Source: Acidimicrobiaceae bacterium (GTDB lineage: Bacteria > Actinomycetota > Acidimicrobiia > Acidimicrobiales > RAAP-2). From it: a stretch of DNA of 64,000 bases. Under the pieces are notes generated by a model. The model did not search any database. It worked only from the letters and a program-made list of their open reading frames with translations, and was not told the origin of the DNA. This document shows, piece after piece, positions 27,688-36,059 of the stretch (positions within the stretch are counted from its first letter, which is position 1; the number at the start of each line of letters is the position of its first letter). The position numbers and the translations under genes are program-made. The DNA lies in contig PMTF01000009.1 of the NCBI GenBank assembly GCA_003167415.1, forward strand, positions 116,063-180,062, given 5' to 3'.

Positions 27688-28500
27688 TTACAGTCCTCCA
27701 AAGAGATCAGTCTCGTCGCCGGACGTCTCATCGCGGCTCCACGCCCGTTGGTAGTACTCGATGCCAAAGAGCAGCGTAAAGAGCTCTTCGTCCATCGTGA
27801 CGAGGTCGGCGTTGTCCACTTGCGAGGCGTGCGTCGCAATGGCCTGGTGTTTGCGCTTGGCGAAGGCGCGAACGTCCATGGTCGAAGCGACCATATCGTC
27901 GGACACCGTGTGTGCGGCGTTGAGGATCCACGCCGGAAGGAAGACGCCCTGGGCTTCGGCCCCGACCACGAACGCCTCGAGGACGCCCTTGGGCGCGACC
28001 GGGTAGTAGAGACGCTTCGGACTCGACGCCAATTCCAGGGCGGCACGCGTTACCACGTTGGACATGATGTGATCGGGGTGTCCGTAAAAACCGTTCTCGT
28101 CGTAAGTGAGCACGACCGACGTGTGTTCTTCGTCCATGACCGCGGCAATCGTGCGCGCCACGCTCGCCACGTCGGCATTCATGAACGCCTCGCGTCGATC
28201 GTTCTGGGGCCAGCCGGTCATGCCCGAGTCGTCGTAGCCCAGCGTCACGACCCGGGAGAATCCGGCCACCGCCGCCGCGCGCTGCAACTCGGCGGCTCGA
28301 GTGGCGCGCGTGACCTCGACGTCGTGGAGCGCATCCGAACCCGGTCGAGCGTGGTCGTCGAGTCCCAGTTGCCCGTTCGTGCAGGTGATCAAGACAACCC
28401 GGTACCCGAGGTCGGCGTAGTGCGACGTGACGCCAGCCGTGAAGAGCGCTTCATCGTCGGGGTGCGCGTGGACGCACAACAGGGTGGGGGCAACGCTCAC
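27688..28500 (-). CDS. PIG-L/LmbE-family deacetylase, second tandem copy
   Basis: A 270-residue paralogue of the next gene. It shares VHAHPDDEALF, the LITCTNG strand, LGYDDSGMTGWPQND and GFYGHPDHIMSN, so the pair clearly arose by duplication. The C-terminal parts differ: this copy has a WILNAAHTVSDDMV and KRKHQAIATHASQ section, closer to the canonical deacetylase tail. It starts 9 bases after the stop of the NRAMP-related transporter gene and probably shares its transcript. Confidence 0.82.
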   Translation of the reverse strand: MSVAPTLLCVHAHPDDEALFTAGVTSHYADLGYRVVLITCTNGQLGLDDHARPGSDALHDVEVTRATRAAELQRAAAVAGFSRVVTLGYDDSGMTGWPQNDRREAFMNADVASVARTIAAVMDEEHTSVVLTYDENGFYGHPDHIMSNVVTRAALELASSPKRLYYPVAPKGVLEAFVVGAEAQGVFLPAWILNAAHTVSDDMVASTMDVRAFAKRKHQAIATHASQVDNADLVTMDEELFTLLFGIEYYQRAWSRDETSGDETDLFGGL

Positions 28501-28509
28501 CTTGAGAGA

Positions 28510-30087
28510 CTAGGAGGTCCCCAGTTGGATGATGCGCACGACCAGCAACGTTCCCGCCACGGACAAATAGGTTCCGATGGCCATCAGGAGCCAGTGACGC
28601 GCCCGCGAACGCTTCGGACGCTCCAACAGCGCCAGTCGCGGCATGCGCCAGTCGAGGCGGTCGACGTCGTGGAAGACGGGCGCGCCTTGACGACGGAGAC
28701 CGATCGGGAGACCGATGGCGACGCCTAATCCCACAATGACGCCCGTCCATTCGAGCATCGCCACCACGTTGACCGAGGTGAACAACGTCGAGACCATCAT
28801 CGTCACCGACAGCACGACGAGTACGGCGATGATCACCACCGCGACGGCGTTCAGCCAGCGCGCGTTAACCCACGGACCGAGTGCCTCACGGTCATTCGCC
28901 ATCAGTAAGACGAAAATCGATGTACTCGGCAACATCAATCCACACATCGCCTGCACCGCCAAAGTGATCAATCCGAGCGGCGCGTGGGGCAACAGCACCA
29001 CGATCCCGGCGACGACCAACAGTCCCCCGAAGACGCTATAGAAGCCCTTGGCGTCGCGCAGTGGAACGTTCAATCCCTGATTGAAGCGATTGGAAAGGTC
29101 GCCCACGGCGTAACTGCTCGCCAGAGTGACCGCGGCGGCGCCGATGATCGAGGCGTTCAACAAGATGATGGCGAAGAGGTCGCCGGTGCCGTGCCCCACG
29201 AATTTCGTGAGACTGTGGGCGACGTTGAGGGCATTGACGTAGCCATTCGTGCCGCCGTGATGGGACAAGCCGGCCGCGGTGATTCCCATCAACAACGCCG
29301 CGGTGATCACCACGATGAAGGAACCGAGGATTGTGTCGATGCGCTCGTAGTTCATCCAGCGAGGTGAGATCTTCTTGTCCACGATGTTGCTCTGCTGGAA
29401 GTACAACTGCCACGGCGCGACGGTGGTGCCGATGATCGAGATGATGAGCAACACAGCGGCCGAGGACGTGCCACCGCGAATGCCGGGGACCGCGAGATCG
29501 CGAAACAGCGGGTGAGAGGCAATGTGGGCGCGTATCACCAGAGGGATCATTATGAGATTCACTGCGACGAAGAGCATCATGAAGCGTTCCCAGCGCTGGA
29601 ACGATCCGGTCGCGGTGACACCGAAGAGCGCCACAACCGCGATAGGCACCGAAATGTACGGCGACACGCCGAAGTACTCCATCGAAAGAGATATGCCGAT
29701 GAACTCGGTGACGATGATCAAGAAGTTGAGTAGGAGAATCGAGCTGATCGAAACGTTGCCCCAACGTCGTCCGATGCGCTCGCGAATGAGTCGGCCATGA
29801 CCGATGCCGGTGACCGCGCCGAGACGAACGACCATCTCCTGGTTCACGATCAAGACCGGGATCAAGAGCGGCAGCGTCCAGAGCAGCGTGTAGCCGAAAT
29901 TCTGACCGGCCTGCGCGTAGGTCGAGACACCGCCGGCGTCGTTGTCGCCCACCATAACGATGAGTCCCGGTCCGATGATGGCCAGAAGCGTGAGGAAGCG
30001 TGCGCGGGCGCCACGCCGCGTGCCCGGTTCGTACTCTTTGACAGTGCCGAAGGCACCCTTGATCTGATCCTTCGTTGCTTCGCTCAC
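28510..30087 (-). CDS. NRAMP-related metal transporter with non-canonical metal-site motifs
   Basis: A 525-residue protein with about eleven membrane helices of the NRAMP/SLC11 fold. In classical NRAMPs helix 1 has DPGN and helix 6 has MPH. Here helix 1 reads DAGG (residues 50-53) and helix 6 APWQ (224-227), so the metal-binding Asn, Met and His are absent. Loss of the Met is the hallmark of the NRMT branch, which transports magnesium. The GTG start at 30087 has a strong GGAGGA site. An MgtE-N/CBS gene lies 174 bases upstream on the same strand, in line with a magnesium role. The substrate is inferred. Confidence 0.8.
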   Translation of the reverse strand: MSEATKDQIKGAFGTVKEYEPGTRRGARARFLTLLAIIGPGLIVMVGDNDAGGVSTYAQAGQNFGYTLLWTLPLLIPVLIVNQEMVVRLGAVTGIGHGRLIRERIGRRWGNVSISSILLLNFLIIVTEFIGISLSMEYFGVSPYISVPIAVVALFGVTATGSFQRWERFMMLFVAVNLIMIPLVIRAHIASHPLFRDLAVPGIRGGTSSAAVLLIISIIGTTVAPWQLYFQQSNIVDKKISPRWMNYERIDTILGSFIVVITAALLMGITAAGLSHHGGTNGYVNALNVAHSLTKFVGHGTGDLFAIILLNASIIGAAAVTLASSYAVGDLSNRFNQGLNVPLRDAKGFYSVFGGLLVVAGIVVLLPHAPLGLITLAVQAMCGLMLPSTSIFVLLMANDREALGPWVNARWLNAVAVVIIAVLVVLSVTMMVSTLFTSVNVVAMLEWTGVIVGLGVAIGLPIGLRRQGAPVFHDVDRLDWRMPRLALLERPKRSRARHWLLMAIGTYLSVAGTLLVVRIIQLGTS

Positions 30088-30261
30088 GCTTCCTCCTTTC
30101 TGTTCTCGTAGTGGTGCGACACGCCCACGACGAGATTCGAAGGAGGGCTATGGGCCTACCGAAGAGTTCGTGTGCGATCGTGCCGGGACGCAATGAATGA
30201 AGGTGGTACTAGTGGGTTTCAGTGAGCCCCCTTTGAACGTGACCCCACGGGGTACGGCGCG

Positions 30262-31521
30262 TCACTCCTCGACCGCCGTCATACCGAACTCGCGACGCCA
30301 GCCGTGGGGCAGGATCTCCTCGAGTAGGTCATCCACTGTTACGACACCGATCATCGTCGAATGGTCTTCGTCGAGCACCGGTAATACCGTCAAGTTGAAG
30401 TCGCTCATCTTGCGTGAGGTCTGGTGCAGGTCCCAGTTCGCGTGGACGTGGGCCAGTTGCGTACGCGAGACACTCAACGCGAGCTCGTGTCCCTGGGCGC
30501 GCACTAGCGGCGCGATCGAGGCCGCGCCGATCGGTTGACCGTTCTCGTCCATCACGAAGACCGCGTGCAACGCTTCGGCCGGTACGCGCGAGGTGCGAAT
30601 GGCCTGCAAGGCGTCGGCGACGGTCGCCGTGGCCGGCACGGACACGAAGTCGGGGTTCATGAGACCGCCCGCGGTGTCCCCGCTGTAGGAGAGCAGCTGA
30701 CGGACCTTCGTCTTTTGGATGTCGGGCAGGCGCTCGAGAATCGGGAGTCGTCGGTCCTGATCAATCTCGCTGATCAAGTCAGCCGCGTTGTCCGGCTCCA
30801 TGTGCGCGAGCAATCGCGCGGCGTCGGCGTCGCTGCGCGACTCGAGGAACTCGAGCTGGTGCGTCGTGTCCAGCTCTTCGAAGACGTCGGCCTCGAGTTC
30901 GCGGTCGGCGGCGACGGCCTCGATGATCTCCTCGCCCTCTTCGTGACTGGCCTGCTCGACCAGGTCGGCGATCTGAGCGGGGTGCAGTTTGGAGAGCTTG
31001 CGATAGGGAATGCGAAGGCGCGCTGTCGGCACGTGCGCCACGAACGGCTCGATCGACGCGAAGTCCACGATGGCTTCGGACTTGACGCGCGATCCGACGT
31101 TCTTGCCGAGGATGCGGCGCAGGAGCGGTCGCTTGCCCGGGTCCACGCCGACCACCTCCCACTTGTTGTCGATCTGGGCGATCTCAATCTCGTTCGCGGT
31201 GATCAGGCGACCGCGCACCAAGTTGATCAAGTGTCGCGCGAGGAGGTCCTCGGCGAGCAAGAGCTCACCGGGGCGGCGCTCGAATCGACGAAGGTCTACG
31301 CGCTTGCCCTCGAAGGTCATACGCCCCTCGCTGAGGCCCCCGATCTTTCGAATCGGCACGAAGAGGTCTCGGCCCTCGATCCGAATCACCGCCCCCACGA
31401 CCGGCGGGTGAGAGCTGTCACCGAGCCGCGCGACCAGGTCCTGGACGCGACCGATCCGGCCGCCGTCCGAATCGAAGATCGGTCGGTGCAAGAACGTGGA
31501 GAGGTGGAGAATTTCAGTCAT
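30262..31521 (-). CDS. Soluble MgtE-N/CBS magnesium-sensor-like protein lacking the channel
   Basis: A 419-residue cytosolic protein. The first 90 residues resemble a PRC-barrel (HRPIFDSDGGRIGRVQDLVARLG). Residues about 175-280 form the MgtE N-terminal superhelix (LHPAQIADLVEQ, LLAHMEPDNAADLI, LLSYSGDTAGGLMNPDFVSV), and two CBS domains follow (about 285-340 and 350-405). In the MgtE channel these parts sense magnesium and gate the pore, but here the five-helix membrane domain is missing and the protein stops after CBS2. It precedes the NRAMP-related transporter gene, so it may regulate that protein. Function is inferred from domains and position. Confidence 0.82.
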   Translation of the reverse strand: MTEILHLSTFLHRPIFDSDGGRIGRVQDLVARLGDSSHPPVVGAVIRIEGRDLFVPIRKIGGLSEGRMTFEGKRVDLRRFERRPGELLLAEDLLARHLINLVRGRLITANEIEIAQIDNKWEVVGVDPGKRPLLRRILGKNVGSRVKSEAIVDFASIEPFVAHVPTARLRIPYRKLSKLHPAQIADLVEQASHEEGEEIIEAVAADRELEADVFEELDTTHQLEFLESRSDADAARLLAHMEPDNAADLISEIDQDRRLPILERLPDIQKTKVRQLLSYSGDTAGGLMNPDFVSVPATATVADALQAIRTSRVPAEALHAVFVMDENGQPIGAASIAPLVRAQGHELALSVSRTQLAHVHANWDLHQTSRKMSDFNLTVLPVLDEDHSTMIGVVTVDDLLEEILPHGWRREFGMTAVEE

Positions 31522-31539
31522 GTGTTGCCTTTAGGGGTG

Positions 31540-31561
31540 CACTAAGGCTACCGCCTTAGTG
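31540..31561 (-). promoter_or_regulatory. Perfect 9-bp hairpin between threonine aldolase and the MgtE-like gene
   Basis: CACTAAGGC (31540-31548) pairs with GCCTTAGTG (31553-31561) around a 4-base loop. It lies 19 bases upstream of the MgtE-like start and 64 bases after the threonine aldolase stop, both on the minus strand. There is no T-run. It could be an operator, a leader-RNA stem or a weak terminator. Confidence 0.45.
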
Positions 31562-31624
31562 CCGACTCTCCCCCGGGAACATCGGTGACGCCTTAGCGAA
31601 CGCCGCGCTAACAGAACCGTCGTT

Positions 31625-32653
31625 TCAGCGCAGCGTGGGCTTGAAACGCGCCAGTACTTCGGCCACGAAGGTGACGTCGTCGTCGCTCACACCGGCGTGC
31701 GTGACGAAGCGCGCCCGACGTGGACCGACGGTGCCACCGTCGACGCCGAGGACCGCGAGCTCTTCGACCAATTGGCGCGCCTGGGGATGATTGAAGGCGA
31801 CGATGTTGGTTCGACACGACGTCGGGTCGTAGTCGGCCTCGGGAAAGGCCGATGCGAAGAGCCCGGCGAGGATGCGCGCCCGGGCGTGGTCTTCGGCCAA
31901 GCGATCGACCATCTCGTCGAGCGCCACCAGTCCGGCCGCGGCGAGGAAACCGGCTTGGCGCATCGCGCCACCGAGTCGCTTGCGCTCCACGCGTCCGCGT
32001 TCGATCAAGCCGGCCGGACCGGCGAGTAGCGAGCCGGCCGGCGCGCAGAGACCTTTCGAAAGACAGGTCATGACCGTGGTGGCCGGCGCCGCGTACGCAG
32101 CGGCGCTCGTGCCGGTCGCCACGACCGCGTTGAAGAGTCGAGCGCCGTCGAGGTGCACGGGCCGTTCACCGATCGCGCGCGCCAGCGCCGTGATGTCGGC
32201 CACGTCCAACGGCGTACCGCCCGAGGGCATGTGCGTGTTCTCGATGGAGACCATTGCGACGTGGGGTTGGTGATCGTCCTCGGCGTCGATGATGTCGAGG
32301 ACGTCGCGCAAGTCCAACGCGCCGTTGGTGTCGTCGACGGTGGCGAATTGAATCGAAGAGTTACGCGCCGCCGCACCCATCTCGAAGCTGACCACGTGCT
32401 GGCCCCGACCGGCAATGACGAGATCGCCGGGACTGGTGAGAATCCGCACGGCGATCTGATTGCCCATCACGCCCGAGGGCACGAAGACCGCCGCTTCCTT
32501 GCCCACGAGCGCGGCGAAGCGATCCTCCAGCGCTCGGGTGGTCGGGTCTTCGTTGTAGCCGTCGTCGCCGACGACGGCGCTGGCCATGGCGTCGCGCATC
32601 GCCTGGGTCGGTTGCGTCACCGTGTCGCTGCGCAGATCCACTCGTCGAGTCAT
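31625..32653 (-). CDS. ltaE: Low-specificity L-threonine aldolase
   Basis: A 342-residue PLP enzyme of the beta-eliminating lyase family. DLRSDTVTQPTQAMRDAM and GDDGYNEDPTT at the start, HLDGARLFNA (Asp and Arg of the cofactor site) and CLSKGLCAPAGS, whose Lys200 should form the Schiff base, match threonine aldolases along the length. It cleaves threonine or allo-threonine to glycine and acetaldehyde. ATG 32653 is preferred; an in-frame TTG at 32659 is the alternative. The thioesterase gene diverges from it with a 36-base gap. Confidence 0.9.
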   Translation of the reverse strand: MTRRVDLRSDTVTQPTQAMRDAMASAVVGDDGYNEDPTTRALEDRFAALVGKEAAVFVPSGVMGNQIAVRILTSPGDLVIAGRGQHVVSFEMGAAARNSSIQFATVDDTNGALDLRDVLDIIDAEDDHQPHVAMVSIENTHMPSGGTPLDVADITALARAIGERPVHLDGARLFNAVVATGTSAAAYAAPATTVMTCLSKGLCAPAGSLLAGPAGLIERGRVERKRLGGAMRQAGFLAAAGLVALDEMVDRLAEDHARARILAGLFASAFPEADYDPTSCRTNIVAFNHPQARQLVEELAVLGVDGGTVGPRRARFVTHAGVSDDDVTFVAEVLARFKPTLR

Positions 32654-32689
32654 CGACAAAGGCTACCGGCCGACTTCTACACTGTCGAA

Positions 32690-33109
32690 ATGCACGAAGA
32701 CACGCTGAAGCGAATGAATGAGCGACCGAACGTCCACAAGGAGCTCGGCATCGAAGTCGTGCTGGCCACGCCCGACAAGGTCGTCATGCAGGTGGAAGTC
32801 GGACCGAAAGTTCATCAGGCCTTCGGCATCTTGCACGGCGGGGTGTCGGCGCTGATGGCCGAAGGCGCCGCGTCGATCGGCGGGGCGGTGAGCGTCGGAG
32901 AGGACGAGATCGTGGTCGGGACCGAACTGAACTGCTCGCACCTGCGTTCGATGAGCAGCGGCACGTTAACCGCGACCGCCACGCCGGTGCGCAAGGGACG
33001 CACCGTCCACGTCTGGGCCATCGACCTCACCGACGAAACGGGACGCATGATTTGTATTGCGCGCTGCACTCTGCAGGTGCTGAAGGCACCTCCGGGGCCC
33101 AGTGAGTGA
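32690..33109 (+). CDS. Hotdog-fold thioesterase, PaaI family
   Basis: A 139-residue hotdog protein. The ILHGGVSALMAEG motif is the HGG signature of PaaI-type acyl-CoA thioesterases, and RKGRTVHVWAIDLTDETG is the usual second strand pair. Substrate unknown; FabH 42 bases downstream on the same strand suggests a link to acyl metabolism. A TACACT -10-like hexamer ends 6 bases before ATG 32690 and no ribosome-binding site is seen, so the transcript may be leaderless. The longer frame starting at 32153 is antisense to threonine aldolase and rejected. Confidence 0.87.
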   Translation: MHEDTLKRMNERPNVHKELGIEVVLATPDKVVMQVEVGPKVHQAFGILHGGVSALMAEGAASIGGAVSVGEDEIVVGTELNCSHLRSMSSGTLTATATPVRKGRTVHVWAIDLTDETGRMICIARCTLQVLKAPPGPSE

Positions 33110-33151
33110 GACCTAGACTTGCCGAAGGCAATCCAGCGAAGGAGCTGACCG

Positions 33152-34075
33152 ATGGGCGTTCGCTTTAGGGGTTGGGGCATCGCCCTACCGGACCGCATTG
33201 TCACCAACGACGAGTTGTCCCAGACGCTCGACACCTCCGACGAGTGGATCACCGAACGCACGGGCATCCGGGAACGACGGGTGGGCGGCTCGGCCGTCTC
33301 GCTCGGCGTCATCGCCGGTCGTAACGCCATCGAGGACGCCGGACTGCTCGTCGGCGACATTGACTTTCTAATCCTCGCCACGACGACGCCGGACCGACTC
33401 TGTCCGGCGTCGGCGCCCATGATCGCCAACGAACTCGGTCTGAACTGCCCGGCCATGGACGTGAACGCCGCCTGCAGTGGCTTCATGTACGGCGTTCGCA
33501 CGGCCCAGGGACTCCTCGAGACCGGCAGCCGACGAATACTGGTCATCGGTTCGGAGAACCTGACGCGTTGGGTCGACTGGAGTGACCGCAACATGGCCGT
33601 CTTGCTCGGCGACGGCGCGGGTGCCGCGGTGCTGGAGTACGACGCCGACGATACGGACGTCCTGTCCTTCGTCCTCGGCGCCGACGGATCGGCCGCCGAT
33701 CTTCTCACTTGCGAGCACGGCGGCTACTTCCAAATGGACGGTAAAGAGGTATTCCGTCGCGCCGTACGCGTGGTCGTCGACTCGGCCGAACAGGCCATGA
33801 AGATCGCCGACGTCAGCCCTGACGACATCTCGCTGGTGATCCCCCACCAGGCCAACGTGCGCATCATCAAGGCGGCGACCCAGCGTCTCGGCATTCCGAT
33901 GGAGCGCACCGTGGTCACCCTGGACCGCTACGGGAATACGTCGAGCTCGTCCATTCCGCTCGCTTTCTTCGACGCGCGTGAGAACGGTCGCATCAAGCCC
34001 GGCGAGTACGCGCTCATGACCGGCTTTGGCGCCGGGATGACGTGGGCCTCGGCGGTCGTCCGGTGGTCGCGTTGA
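33152..34075 (+). CDS. fabH: 3-oxoacyl-ACP synthase III (FabH family)
   Basis: A 307-residue thiolase-fold condensing enzyme. The catalytic triad is visible: Cys108 (NAACSGF), His232 (PHQANVRI) and Asn262 (YGNTSSSS). FabH joins acyl-CoA and malonyl-ACP to start fatty acid synthesis. GAAGGAG stands before ATG 33152. The stop overlaps the start region of the nucleotidyltransferase gene. A secondary-metabolism or acyl-chain variant of FabH cannot be excluded, as no other fab gene is next to it. Confidence 0.92.
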   Translation: MGVRFRGWGIALPDRIVTNDELSQTLDTSDEWITERTGIRERRVGGSAVSLGVIAGRNAIEDAGLLVGDIDFLILATTTPDRLCPASAPMIANELGLNCPAMDVNAACSGFMYGVRTAQGLLETGSRRILVIGSENLTRWVDWSDRNMAVLLGDGAGAAVLEYDADDTDVLSFVLGADGSAADLLTCEHGGYFQMDGKEVFRRAVRVVVDSAEQAMKIADVSPDDISLVIPHQANVRIIKAATQRLGIPMERTVVTLDRYGNTSSSSIPLAFFDARENGRIKPGEYALMTGFGAGMTWASAVVRWSR

Positions 34076-34911
34076 GCGGGCCGTCACTTCTCATCCTCGC
34101 CGCCGGTCGCGCCCGGCGTTACGGCGGGGTGAAGCAACTAGCACCCATCGGCAAGCACGGCGAGGGCGTCATCGATCTCCTGGCCTCGGACGCGTGGGCC
34201 TCGGGATTCGAGGACATCGTCATCGTTGTCAATCCCGATACCGGTCCGCAGATCGAAGAGCACGTCGCCGCGCGCTGGCCCAAGGAACGCAAGGTGAGCT
34301 TCGCCATCCAAAGCCGTTTGCGCGGCACCGTGGACGCGGTGCTCGCGGCCGAGAGCAGTTTGGACCTGTCTAAGCCTTTCGGCGTCTCGAACGCCGACGA
34401 CCTCTACGGTCGCGCGGCCTTCCTCCTCCTCGGCGAACGACTCGCTGCGAGTCCCCACAACTGCCTGGTCGGCTTCGAGCTCGACCGCGCGCTGGTCGGT
34501 GACCTACCGGTCTCACGGGGAACCTGCATGGTCGAAGACGGTCGACTCACCGAGATCGTTGAAAGACGCAACGTCCACTCGACGCTCGAGGGCTACGACG
34601 CTGACGACGGCCTCGAACCAGTTTCGCTCTCACCACTCGCGACGGTGTCGATGAATCTCTGGGGCTTCCAGCCCTCGATCATCCCACTCATGCGCGAGTC
34701 AATCTCGCAGCACGACTTCGAAATCGACTCCGAGATTCAGCTCTCGACCTTCGTTGGTCAGGTGCTGGAGAGCGCGTCGCTCGTCTTCGAAGTCTTGCCG
34801 ACGCGCTCGCGTTGTATTGGCATCACGCACGCCAAGGACCTGCCGGTCGCACAACTCCTCGTACGCCTGGAGATCGAATCGGGACACCGTCCCGAGTACG
34901 CATTCGTGTAA
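34063..34911 (+). CDS. Sugar-nucleotidyltransferase-like protein
   Basis: About 282 residues with a Rossmann-like nucleotidyltransferase fold. LLILAAGRARRYGGVKQLAPIG is the glycine-rich NTP-binding loop (LAAGxxxR-GG-K), and FGVSNADDLYGRAAF has the metal-binding Asp pair region. Many such proteins activate sugar phosphates with UTP, CTP or GTP. Neither substrate nor pathway is evident. The start overlaps fabH: GTG 34063 and TTG 34072 (TTGA with the fabH stop) are both plausible. Confidence 0.75.
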   Translation: MVALSGPSLLILAAGRARRYGGVKQLAPIGKHGEGVIDLLASDAWASGFEDIVIVVNPDTGPQIEEHVAARWPKERKVSFAIQSRLRGTVDAVLAAESSLDLSKPFGVSNADDLYGRAAFLLLGERLAASPHNCLVGFELDRALVGDLPVSRGTCMVEDGRLTEIVERRNVHSTLEGYDADDGLEPVSLSPLATVSMNLWGFQPSIIPLMRESISQHDFEIDSEIQLSTFVGQVLESASLVFEVLPTRSRCIGITHAKDLPVAQLLVRLEIESGHRPEYAFV

Positions 34912-34941
34912 CTCTCTGATCTGCGGCGGCCGCGTCACTCT

Positions 34942-35211
34942 CTAGTGGCCGACGTGCCATTTGTCGCACGTGCCACATTTATACGCACTCATCGGCGCAC
35001 CGTCTCGCTTCGTCATCGATCGAGCTTGTGCCTCGGCCGCTTCACGATCCGGGTAGGCCTTCTTGGCACGACCGTTGCGTGTGGTGTGCGCACTGGCTCC
35101 ACGGTGCAGTGAAGTCCCGACGCTTCGATTCGGATCTCCGTGGCGGCCCGACCAATAGAAGACAAAGATCAACACCGCCGCGACAACGACGAGCACAACG
35201 GCGGTTACCAT
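34942..35211 (-). CDS. Small single-pass membrane protein with Cys-x-x-Cys tail
   Basis: An 89-residue protein with one N-terminal membrane helix (residues 2-20), a basic region and a C-terminal YKCGTCDKWHVGH segment whose CxxC plus two His could bind zinc. No family recognised with certainty; such small zinc-ribbon-like membrane proteins are common in actinobacteria. It stands convergent to the nucleotidyltransferase gene and 82 bases from the ABC transporter operon. Confidence 0.6.
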   Translation of the reverse strand: MVTAVVLVVVAAVLIFVFYWSGRHGDPNRSVGTSLHRGASAHTTRNGRAKKAYPDREAAEAQARSMTKRDGAPMSAYKCGTCDKWHVGH

Positions 35212-35293
35212 CGCTGCGCAGCATACCGCTGGTCTTCGTCACCAGACTAGAACTCACGTCAGAGCCCGAACCGTTGAAGCCGTCTCGCTCGCG

Positions 35294-36031
35294 CTAGTGA
35301 TCTGACGGTTGTGTATCCGAAGTGATGGACCCGTCACGGATGCGGATCCGGCGCCGAGTGTGCGAGGCGACGTCCTCGTCGTGCGTGGCGATAATGATCG
35401 TCACTCCGAACTGCTGTTGGAGGTCGTCGAGTAGCGCCATGAACTCGCCGGCGTTGGTGGAGTCCAGATTGCCCGTCGGCTCGTCGGCGATGATGACTTC
35501 CGGCGAATTGGCCAAGGCTCGGGCGATGGCCACTCTCTGCTGCTCACCTCCGGAAAGTCGCGACGGTAGGTGCCCGAGCCGATGGGCCAGTCCGACCTGT
35601 CCGAGCAGGTCGCTGGCGCGAGTTAACCGTTTCTCGTGCGAAGACTCTCGAGGCACCATGGCGATCGCCACGTTCTCTTCGGCGCTCAAGGTCGGAATCA
35701 AGTTGAACTGCTGGAACACGAAGCCAATTTCCCGAGAACGTATGTCGGTGAGCACACTGTCCGATTCGTCTTCGAGAGATCGTCCGGCGAAGCGAATCTG
35801 GCCCGAGGAGGGTGAGTCGAGAGCGCCGAGGAGTTGGAGCAGCGTCGTCTTCCCGGAACCACTCGGACCTTCCAGCGAGACCGTCTCCCCGCGCGCGATC
35901 TCCAAATCAATCCCGCGCAGAGCGTTGACCGTTACGCCACCCTTCGTGAAGGAGCGGGTCACTCCCTTCAACTCATAGAGGGGGGATCCGGCGGCGGTTT
36001 CTCGATTGTCGTCAATCTGAATCTGCGTCAT
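35294..36031 (-). CDS. ABC exporter ATP-binding protein, MacB/LolD type
   Basis: A 245-residue ATPase with Walker A GPSGSGKTT, QFNLIPTLSAEENVAIAM, signature LSGGEQQRVAIARAL and Walker B VIIADEPTGNLD, the last typical of MacB/LolD/FtsE-like enzymes. ATG 36031 gives the normal length; the longer frame from 36163 would overlap the permease end. It lies 28 bases after the permease stop and forms a two-gene exporter operon with it. The cargo is unknown. Confidence 0.92.
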   Translation of the reverse strand: MTQIQIDDNRETAAGSPLYELKGVTRSFTKGGVTVNALRGIDLEIARGETVSLEGPSGSGKTTLLQLLGALDSPSSGQIRFAGRSLEDESDSVLTDIRSREIGFVFQQFNLIPTLSAEENVAIAMVPRESSHEKRLTRASDLLGQVGLAHRLGHLPSRLSGGEQQRVAIARALANSPEVIIADEPTGNLDSTNAGEFMALLDDLQQQFGVTIIIATHDEDVASHTRRRIRIRDGSITSDTQPSDH

Positions 36032-36059
36032 AGGTAGTGCCTTTCGATGGAAGTGATGT

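Noticed and set aside
26716..28728. 670-codon plus-strand frame across the two PIG-L genes
   Set aside because: Antisense to two clear PIG-L proteins, with repetitive His/Arg/Val-rich composition typical of a high-GC shadow frame.
31522..31624. M-box magnesium riboswitch before the MgtE-like gene
   Set aside because: The leader is too short (about 100 bases to the previous gene) and lacks the M-box helices; only one hairpin is present.
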